DNA from: Tridacna crocea
Lineage: Eukaryota > Mollusca > Bivalvia > Cardiida > Cardiidae
Direction: 5' to 3'
Length of the DNA stretch: 64,000 bases
Assembly (NCBI GenBank): GCA_943736015.1
Contig: OX031056.1
Coordinates: 68,103,277-68,167,276 of the forward strand
Positions within the stretch are counted from its first letter, which is position 1. The number at the start of each line of letters is the position of its first letter. Below, piece after piece: positions 31,596 through 40,500 of this stretch. The notes under the pieces are model-generated. The model was not told where the DNA came from, ran no database searches, and saw only the letters and a program-made list of their open reading frames with translations. A program made the position numbers and the translations under genes.

Positions 31596-32282
31596 TGTCA
31601 CACCGTTGCGAGATTGCTTCCGGGTCGCAGTGGTCAAAAGTAGTGTCATGTTAAATTTTGTAGAAGCACTTTTGTGGTACTGTTTCATGAAAGTGAGGGA
31701 ACTTGATGGAATAAAATTTAGATTTGCTTCAAATGTAGGTGTTGGGGGACTACTTGGGTGTGTATTTATTGTTTGTTGACTGTACTATTTTGTGTCCCTG
31801 GAGGAACAAAAACTTGATGCCACGGCCGTGGAAAGGTGTTTTTGAGACGACAAATCTTGGGTTCCTGTGTTGGTTGGCGTTTAGTAGAAAACACATTCGG
31901 TAAACATGTTGTTTTTATTCACCTTTAAAAGGCTAAGACCTTAGTTTTGAGAGCAGAAGACAGAAAGGCTATTAGTTTGCCATTAACCCTTTACCACATA
32001 ACACAGCATTAGACCTTTCAAAATTGAAAGCATTTGCAGTCGACAATTTCATAATGGCTAAAGTAATGCAATTTTTATTTGATGAGGTAGAAAACTTTGT
32101 GGGAAAACGATCAAATGCTGGTTACCAGTATTTTCTCTTTTTCCCATAATGTTTTCAAAAGGCTTGTTTCTCATGGTCGTTAAAAGTAGTGTGGTAAAGG
32201 GTTAAGCGATCTATGAAGTTTCAAAGATGGTCGATTTCACTGTATTTTCAATGTTGAAAAAAAGTGATGTGACACCAAAATG
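31596..32282. repeat. family D copy 2 (carries a family A insertion)
   Basis: Begins 'GGTGTCACACCGTTGCGAG' and ends '…GATGTGACACC'. Interrupted by family A at 31983-32205; otherwise colinear with 30170-30655. Confidence 0.7.
31983..32205 (-). mobile_element. family A MITE in a proven TTAA target
   Basis: 'TTTGCCAT' precedes TTAACCCTTTACCACATAAC, and 'GGTAAAGGGTTAA' is followed by 'GCGATCTATGAAG'. The related empty site at 30571-30585 reads 'GCCATTAAGCGATCT'. Removing the insert plus one TTAA restores the empty site, so TTAA is the duplicated target. Confidence 0.9.
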
Positions 32283-32559
32283 TGAAGCGGTACCAAGTCT
32301 GTCGTCATCCGATCGCCTTGAAAGACATTTCTGTTACATGCATTCCGTTAATTTACCATTATTGCGGTTTCAATAGTCATTTTCTAGCTTTACTTACATT
32401 AAGATGGCTGAGCTTTACAAAAATATGTGTTACAATTACCCAAATATGTTATTTGAGCATATAATGCTTTTTGCAACAAGTGTTAGGAGCATTACGAGTA
32501 AACTTTTGGCTGTCTGTTGCCTGTTATTTGTATTTATAACTTACATCGTTTGTATTAAG

Positions 32560-32919
32560 GTAGTAGACCCCTAATACCTCTAGTGTTGCATTGCATAAAG
32601 TTTTCTTGATCGTTGAAAAATACGATTTATACAGGTACAATAATTTTGCACACTTTTAACCGACCAGAAATTTCTTTATGCCTATCTTGAAATTATTTGT
32701 AGATACTTTTGTTAGTTTTCCAGAAAAAGGAGGTAATTACTATTTCTCTTTGTAATGAAAATATAGTGGTTTTACATTTATAAATGATGATTCTAGAAAA
32801 GACAAAAAGGGAAATGTGGCTTGGTTAAAGCAGCATAATAACATTCTTTTTTAATCATAGCAAATTTTGTAGGATAATATTATTGTGGAAATAGTTGTTT
32901 TCTATTAGGGGTCTACTAC
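32560..32919. mobile_element. family T MITE, 360 bp
   Basis: Perfect 16-17-bp inverted ends GTAGTAGACCCCTAATA / TATTAGGGGTCTACTAC bound AT-rich, non-coding DNA. No second copy in the window. Confidence 0.75.
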
Positions 32920-32929
32920 GTTTACTGCG

Positions 32930-33112
32930 CAAACAAATCCTAATTTTTAACGAACCCGAGGAAGACGTCTTTTGAAAATTTTGTGAAACAACCAGAATTT
33001 TGTCCTTTTCTCACAATGTTTTCCACCTTTATAAGACGATTTCAACCATTTGAGCCACATTTGACTCATCGTTTAGCCAAATCTACTTTTTTGTCGTTTG
33101 GTAAAGAGCAGG
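32930..33112 (+). mobile_element. degenerate family A element
   Basis: 'TTTTTAACGAACCCGAGGAAGACG' and one good palindrome arm ('TTTTCTCACAATG'); the left arm is mostly deleted. Ends 'TTTTGTCGTTTGGTAAAGAG'. Confidence 0.6.
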
Positions 33113-33230
33113 CAAACGCTGTATGGTTTATGTCCGATAAAACATTGTAACTACGCCTACATATATAGTCATATTTATCCAAATGGCGAAAATTCTCGTC
33201 AAATATGAGCACGTGACTTTGTAATGAATT

Positions 33231-33327
33231 AAAACCCTTTACCACACAATGACGACTTTTGACGACCTTTAGAAAGAACATTTCGAAAACATTGTGGGAA
33301 AAGGAGAAAATGCTGGTAACCAACTGA
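33231..33327 (+). mobile_element. family A left half, cut at the palindrome centre
   Basis: 'ACCCTTTACCACACAATGACG' to 'GGAGAAAATGCTGGTAACCA', then unrelated sequence. The break falls at the hairpin tip. Confidence 0.75.
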
Positions 33328-33591
33328 TATGCTCTCTGTTGTCAGAACAAACTCCATCTTTCCCTTCTTCCATTTTGTTTGCCTGTATATTCCCAATACT
33401 CATTTTTTGGTTAATGCGAATATTCGATCAGTTTTCTAAATGAGAAGAATCACTGGCCCAGTTAGGGTTGCCTGACCCCAATATAACAAGAGCAGCCTTT
33501 TGGCAAGAGCGAATGACGTCAACGATGTAACCTCTTATACAAGTATAATTAAAGCTTGTGTGCCCATTTGGTTTTGACATATTTGGATACA

Positions 33592-33879
33592 GATTTTCGA
33601 AGTTGTTTTGTAAAACACGTTCCTACCATTGAAGATTTTCGAAGTTGTTTTGTAAAACACGTTCCTACCATTGAAGATTTTCGAATCTGTTATGTAAAAC
33701 ACGTTCCGGCCATTGAAGATTTTCGAAGCTGTTATGTAAAACACGTTACGACCATTGAAGATTTTCGAAGCTGTTATGTAAAACACGTTACGACCATTGA
33801 AGCTTTTCGAAGCTGTTATGTAAAACACGTTACGACCATTGAAGATATTTCGAAGCTGTTATGTAAAACACGTTACGAC
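33592..33879. repeat. 42-bp tandem repeat, nearly 7 units
   Basis: Units start at 33592, 33634, 33676, 33718, 33760, 33802 and 33844 and contain 'TTCGAAGCTGTTATGTAAAA' and 'CACGTTACGACCATTGAAG'. As 42 is divisible by 3, both strands are open across the array (14-residue periods), which explains ORFs of 108 and 97 codons without implying a gene. Confidence 0.95.
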
Positions 33880-33883
33880 TAGA

Positions 33884-33930
33884 CTCTGTGCAATCTGATC
33901 TTAATTTACACTGTCCGCAAAGGGTTAGTG
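33884..33930. repeat. family B half hairpin
   Basis: 'CTGTGCAATCTGATCTTAATTTACACTGTCCGC'-like right arm only. Confidence 0.5.
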
Positions 33931-34052
33931 AGTCGCGCTTAGCGGCCTAGGGTAAAGAGGACCAAGGCTCATTCACAGATAGCATAGGCTACATGTAGGA
34001 ACTTCCGGCTGTAGTCTGAAATGTTGTATAGTAAAAGATATTGCGTGGATGA

Positions 34053-35110
34053 GATGAAACGGCAACAACAAAAACAACAACAACGACGACGACAAACCAC
34101 AACGAAAAATACAAAAACAGCGACGCGGACGACGACGACGACAACAACAACTAAGACTACAACGACGACAACAACAACAAGAGCAACAGCCATGAAATAA
34201 ACGAGGAGGACGACAACAAAGGGAAAAGGACGACAACTAAAACGACGACGACCACAACGACAAAATCGACGACAACGACCACTATAACGGCGTCGACGAA
34301 ACAACAACGACGACGAAAACAACAAGGACAACAATAACGATTATGACGACTATCACGAAAACAACAACTACGACAACTACAACGACGACGACTACGACCA
34401 CAACAATAACAAGAATAACAACGAAGGCTATAACGACGACGATTACGACGACAATGAAAACAACAACACAAACTACGACGAAGAAAATGGCGACGAAGAC
34501 AATGACAACGAGAACAACGTCTACGACGACAAGGATAACAATAACAACGGCAACAACGACGATGACGACGAAAACAACACCGACGTTGACACACCGACAA
34601 CAACATCAACAACGATAACAGATTACGACGACAACAGCAACGACATCAACAACGACAACAATAACGACAACGACAACAACACCGACGACGAAAACAATAA
34701 CAACGACAACAACGATAAAAGCAAAAACACCGACGACGACATAATGACGACGAGTCCAACATCGACGGCGACAACAACAACATTTACGACGACAACAACA
34801 ATGATATCGACTACTACGACGATTACAACAACAAAGACGACAACAACGATGATGACAAAAACACCGACCACGACAACAACAATGACGACGACAAGAACAA
34901 TGACGACGACAACAGAAACGACAACAACAACAACGACGACGACAACAACTATGGCAACGACAATAACAACAACGACGACGATAGCACAACGACAACAACA
35001 ACTACAACAATGACAACGACGAAGACAACAACAACGATGACAACAACTACAACAAAATGGACGACGACAACAAAATGGACGACGATAACAACAATGGCGA
35101 AAACGAAACA
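34053..35110. repeat. 1.06-kb (AAC/GAC) triplet repeat
   Basis: Plus strand built almost wholly of ACA and ACG steps on one 3-bp register, with few T bases. Predicted ORFs are poly-Thr on one strand and poly-Val/Cys/Arg/Ser on the other. Near the end (35045-35105) the unit becomes 'AAAATGGACGACGACAAC'. Confidence 0.95.
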
Positions 35111-35379
35111 AAGACAATTTAAAATGGCAGAATTTGGGAGTTATTCTTTTGCATGGCAAATTCTGATTAATCTATTTAAGCAGTTAAGTTTTTTTTTTTT
35201 AATCTTAAGTAAGGCAGGCTCGTTTTTCTTTGAATCGACTAACATAATTATGTTCCAATTTTGAACTTTTTATTATGTTTTGGAAATTTGACCTTTATAA
35301 CTCCAAGCATGCAAATGACATTATGAAGCCCTTTTTTGCGGACTTGCCATTTAGCAAACTGAACATAATACCGATGATT

Positions 35380-35440
35380 GATCGTATGGTGTTTAACGCC
35401 GTTTTCAGCATTCACCACAATACATTTTTTTTACTATTCG
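35380..35440 (-). mobile_element. SINE tail fragment
   Basis: Minus strand 'GCTGAAAACGGCGTTAAAC' is the tail motif; no head seen next to it. Confidence 0.45.
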
Positions 35441-35800
35441 TCTGAAAGGTTCACTTGATTTTTTTAGCAGGTTTAGAGTTAAGGGCTAATTCCCAGATTA
35501 AAATCTCATTATTACCCGGCCTCTCCCAGGTGTGAATCCACATGGCACCACGGGACATTGAACCACAGGGAAATATCGATTCTTCAAACCTGTACAGATT
35601 CGAATGTCCTCGTTAGGTCGAGATATGTTATGGAACGTCCATGTCATGAGAAAAAGAATGTTCAGGCAGCAGTTCTGATTGGTCAAATGAGTAAACAGAA
35701 CCGCTGTTGTACTGTTTTCCGGTTTAAAGCTGAAGCCCACTCAGATTTGGTTATGCCATTTGACCATGTCTGTGAAAAAGTGGTTTAAGTCTTTTCGAAC
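35441..35800. other. no recognised feature
   Basis: Overlapping 76- and 80-codon ORFs on opposite strands lack recognisable motifs. Confidence 0.35.
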
Positions 35801-35804
35801 ACTA

Positions 35805-36015
35805 CCTGTTTTCTTTTACGACCCTGAGATAGAAGCCTTTTGAAAACATCGTGGAAACAGGAGAAAATGCTGGTAACCAGCATTTTCTCCCTTTTCCACG
35901 ATGTTTTCTACCCTTCACATAGCAAATTTCAAATTTTCATTCACTTTTATTTTGTCATCTGCAAATTCTTTCAATTTGTACCAATCCAAAATTTTGCCAT
36001 TTGGAAAACAGTTAA
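35805..36015 (+). mobile_element. family A hairpin MITE
   Basis: Left end lost. 'TTTTACGACCCTGAGATAGAAGCC', palindrome with 'ATCGTGGAAACAGGAG' variant arms, and end 'TTTGGAAAACAGTTAA'. Confidence 0.75.
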
Positions 36016-36661
36016 AGATATAATTATACACCTGTCCTGGTTTTAAGCCATTTTTTAACCCGTTTCATCATTATTTTATTACAGTATAATCATTCTTGTC
36101 TCTTCATGCCAAACGTTGCCCTAATTGGATGCCACATTGAACAGATTTCGACGGATAGAAATTGCATTTCAAATGTTTTTGTTTGCGGGGTGGGGGGGGG
36201 GGGTGTTCAAAGAAATCACTGTTGCCCTCGCTGTTTTAAACAAGGACGAACCCCTTTAGTTTCTCTATACCTTACACCATATAAGGGGGGGGGGGGCATT
36301 CCTGCCAATTGAATTATCTTCCTTGCTAGATAAAGACTGAAGGTGACCAAATAACGCAGTGGTCCTTATACCTTTGTTTTTATCCTTGGTTCCCTTGGGG
36401 ATGTTGCGATAATTATAACAATGATTTATGATGTATGTTTAAGGTCCATTGTAATTCAAATCAAATTCTGTTATTAATCACAAGGAACTCTGTATATATC
36501 GATTTGTAAAATAATCTAACTAGATTTTCTTGAAATATTGTCTCGCTGAAATAGCTGTTCAGTGCAGGAAAATCAAGGATAAAATCCAAGTAATTCCCTT
36601 ATCAGGACCAATGTAGTACTGGAGAAGAATCCAGGGAAATAATTGAACAATGGTCCTCATT
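36016..36661. other. poly-G runs, otherwise nothing recognised
   Basis: Two G-runs of 10 or more (about 36191 and 36286) about 95 bp apart. No gene or shared repeat seen. Confidence 0.5.
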
Positions 36662-36800
36662 GTAACCCATCACGCAAAAAGGGACCTTCTGGGAATTGCG
36701 AAAAGCGTCAACCCTGGTCAGACTGCGCGATTCGCGCAGTCTGACCAGGGTTGACGCTCTTCGCAGTAACCAAAAGGTCCCTTTTTGTGTGATGGGTCAC
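36662..36800. mobile_element. family C element, internally deleted form
   Basis: 139 bp. Ends 'GTAACCCATCACGCAAAAAG' and 'CTTTTTGTGTGATGGGTCAC' enclose the hairpin 'GCGAAAAGCGTCAACCCTGG' and its complement. The AT-rich spacer of the 272-bp form is missing, so the whole element is nearly one palindrome. Confidence 0.85.
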
Positions 36801-36929
36801 ATATATGTGATAAAATGATATCAATCCTTATCAAGCTAAATAAGTGAAAAGAAACTTTCAAGCGGATAATTAAAACCCATTTTTTTTCTTTTTAAATTCA
36901 AATGTACTTTTGGGAAAGACATCTTCTTA

Positions 36930-36990
36930 ACGCACAGCGTAGAGCCAAGACCAGATGGCACGTTCGGTACATTGTCTGCAAAAAGGCCTT
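36930..36990. repeat. degenerate family B hairpin
   Basis: 'CACAGCGTAGAGCCAAGACCAG' and 'CATTGTCTGCAAAAAGG'. Confidence 0.5.
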
Positions 36991-37401
36991 CTTATCCTTA
37001 TCCACAATTTCCACAAAAACAACATAATTTGTGCTTACCGCTACAGGGATTAATCACGCATCAGAAAATATTGACAATTCTTCCCTGTGCTAACATTTCG
37101 GAGAACATATTGTCAACAGAGGTATGCGATGTATCCGAATGACGTTTGTCATACGGACAAAAACCAAGGAAGCCGAATATGTATTGGAGGAATATCCGGT
37201 ATTTGAAAAGCTGAACGCAAAACTAATTAACACTTATTCATTGGAACTACTGCTTCAAACGTCAGTGGGAGTTCCAAGGGGGTAGTTTTTTCCCCGATTA
37301 GTTATGTTCAGTGAAGAGGAGGCAGTTTGCAATTTTCAAATTGAATTTTGTATTTGTGATAGGAGCTTTTGAAGAATTTTTTGACTGAATTGTGTTCGTC
37401 C

Positions 37402-37409
37402 TATAAAAG
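37402..37409 (+). promoter_or_regulatory. TATA box of the secreted-protein gene
   Basis: TATAAAAG lies 55 bp upstream of the start codon at 37464. A start site about 30 bp downstream would leave a 5' leader of roughly 30 nt. Confidence 0.5.
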
Positions 37410-37463
37410 ATATATTCATTTTTGCAATTCGTTAAAAAAAAAGAAGGATTTTTCTGTTTGAAA

Positions 37464-37512
37464 ATGCGGTTTTGGATTATTTGCTTATTCCTGATCGGAG
37501 TATCGATATGTG
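37464..37512 (+). CDS. exon 1: signal peptide
   Basis: ATG at 37464 with A at -3. A hydrophobic core 'WIICLFLIGVSI' follows one Arg. The donor is TGTG|GTAAGATC, phase 1, as is common directly after signal peptides. Reading through the donor reaches a stop after 13 further codons. Confidence 0.6.
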
Positions 37513-40500
37513 GTAAGATCATGGTTTTTCTCTTTTTCATTCTTTATATATGATTGTGGTGATGATGATAACGACAATTTTCTGAAGGTCGGTGACACCC
37601 GGTATTGTTTTGAAAAGTGTAAAATTATAATTCTAACATGGCACGCGAATTTGGCTCTATAAAAACAGTACAAGGAAAGCGTGGTAAAATCTGCGACAAT
37701 CCATGTAGAGTGACGTCATCCTATATGAATAACCCACTCGGGCTATCGCCGTCGTGGATTATTAATTGCGCCTCATAACCCACAACTGTGGTTTATTGAA
37801 CGATATACCACGATCGAAAGAAGATTATTTCTTAATTCTAACATGGCACGCGAATTTGGCTCTATAAACACAGTGCAAGGAAAGCGTGGTAAAATCTGCG
37901 ACAATCCATGTAGAGTGACGTCATCCTATACCGAGTGACGTCATTCAATGTGTGAATTACTCAATGGAACATAGATCCTCATCCGCGTTTTTACTCTAAA
38001 TTTGAACTTGTTTTTCTTTCATTTAAGAACTGGCCATGGTAAAATCGAAATAATCTTCTTTCTATCTTGGTTTATCGTTCAGTAAACCACGTTGTTATTT
38101 ATGAGGTGCAATGAATAACCAACTCGGGCTATCGCCCTCGTGGATTATCTAATGTGCCTTATAGATCTAACTCACAACTGTGGTTCATTGAATGACAAAC
38201 CACGATAGAAAGAAGATATTTCCTAAATTGACAATTCTGCAACTTTGAATACGCTGTACATAATCTGAATGAGTGTTAACCTCATTAACAAAATTACCGT
38301 TGACAAATACAAAAAATCTTTGCTAAATATTGAGTATGACATATTATAAACACAGTGCCAAGAAAGCGTTGTACATAATTCTAACATGACACACGAATTC
38401 CACTCTATAAACACAGTGCAAGGAAAGCGTGGTAAAATCTGCGACAATCCACGCTGAGTGACGTAATTCTTTATCGAGTGACGTCATTCACTGAGTGGGT
38501 TATTCAATGGAACATAATCTTTATCCACGTCTTTACTCTTAAGTTTGAACTTGTTTTCCTGTAATTAAGAATTGACCATGTTAGAATCGAAATAATCTTC
38601 TTTCTATCGTGGTATATCGTTCAATAAACCACGTTGTGAGTTATGAGGTGCAATGAATAAACCACTCGGGCTATCGCCCTCGTGGATTATTTATTGTGCC
38701 TCATAACTCACAACTGTGGTTTATTGAACGATATACCACGATAGGAAGAAGATTATTTCTTAAATCTACGATATTCTTCATAGTGTAACGTTATTCCATA
38801 TAGAGTGACGTCATTCTATATAGAGTGACGTCAAACTGTATAAAGTAAGTAAGTTATTCAATTAAGAAATAATCTTCTTTCTATCGTGGTATATCGTTCA
38901 ATAAACCACAGTTGTGAGTTATGAGGCACAATAAATAATTCACGAGGGCGATAGCCCGAGTGGGTTATTTATTGCGCCTCATAATTCACAACGTGGTTTA
39001 TTGAACGATATACCACGATAGAAAGAAGATTATTTCGATTCTAACATTGCCAATTCTCAGTGAAAGGAAAACAAGTTCAAACTTAGAGTAAAAACGCGGA
39101 TGAAGATAATGTTCCATTGAATAACTCACTCATTGAATGACGTCACTCGATATAGGATGACGTCACTGTACATTGATTGTCGCAGATTTTACCACGTTTT
39201 CCTTGCACTGTGTTTATAGAGCCAAAGTCGCGTGTCATGTTAGAATGGAATATAATCTGCATCCGCGTTTTTACTCTAAGTATAACCTTGTTTTCCTTTC
39301 ATTAAGAGTTGGTCATGTTAGAATCGAAATAGTCTTCCTTCTATTGTGGTTTATGATTCAATAAACCACGTTGTGAGATATGAGGTGCAATTACTAAACC
39401 ACTCGGGCTATCGCCCTCGTGGATTATTTATCGTGCGTGGTGCGGGTTAAATGTGGCAACCCGTTATATAAGTAGATATATTATGAACGGGTCGCAAATA
39501 GGTTGACAAAAGCAAAGCACAATAAACAAGTCTACTTTTTAACCAATCGTATTTTGACTATTCATTGATTCGAGACTGTCACGAAAAAGAAGATCAAAAT
39601 CCAGATTTTACAGCCATGCCGAAAAATGGATGGAAGGCATACGCTATTTTTGGCTGCATAGAAGGCTGGAAAAGAAGGAGGAAAGGTTGTTAGGAGAAGG
39701 GTTAAGAAAAAGTTGCTGATTCAACCACTCTTTTTACCAAAGCAGTCAACAGCAAGATCGAAAACAAATGCTCATCTCCCAAAGTTCAGATTATCTCGGG
39801 TATATTAATATTTAATAGGTGTAATCGCACTTAAAGTATCTCCTGGCAGGTTCCTAGCAATGGATACTATAGGTTTCAGATCCTGTCTAGTTTTATTACC
39901 AATCAAGCAAATTATTGTTTCATATGATCACATTTGCTATGTTCTCAATTGTATGCCACACAACATTGGACAACATAACCATACCGGTTCATAAAATAGG
40001 TCTCTTATGCACACATATTCATGAGATTTATAGTTCTCGATCGGCCGTTGATAATCATGTGATTTTAATGGTGTTTCTTGGCAAAATTTGCAAACAAATA
40101 TTTGCCGCTTTATGCTTTATTATTTAAAATTCTAACATGACACTTGAATTCCGCACTATAAACACATTGCAAAGAAAGCGTGACGTCATTCTATATAGAT
40201 TGACGTCATTCTGTAAAAAAATAAGTAAGTAAGTTATTCAGTGGAATATAATCTTCATCTGCGCTTTTACTCTTAAGTATATATGACATTGTTTTCCTTT
40301 CATTAAGAGTTGGTCATATTAGAATCGAAATAATCTTCCTTCTATCGTGATTTAAGAAATAATCTTCTTTCTATCGTGGTATATCGTTCAATAAACCAAA
40401 GTTGTGAGTTATGAGGCACAATAGATAATCCACGAGGGCGATAGCCCGAGTGGGTTATTCATTGCGCCTCATAACTCACAACGTGGTTTATTGAACGATA

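Noticed and set aside
33592-33879. CRISPR-like array
   Set aside because: Tandem units are contiguous without unique spacers and the genome is eukaryotic.
33535-33882. 108- and 97-codon repetitive ORFs
   Set aside because: Explained by the 42-bp period; no start context, splice site or signal peptide.
33969-35159. ORFs up to 178 codons
   Set aside because: Triplet-repeat translations (poly-Thr, Val, Cys, Arg, Ser) on both strands.
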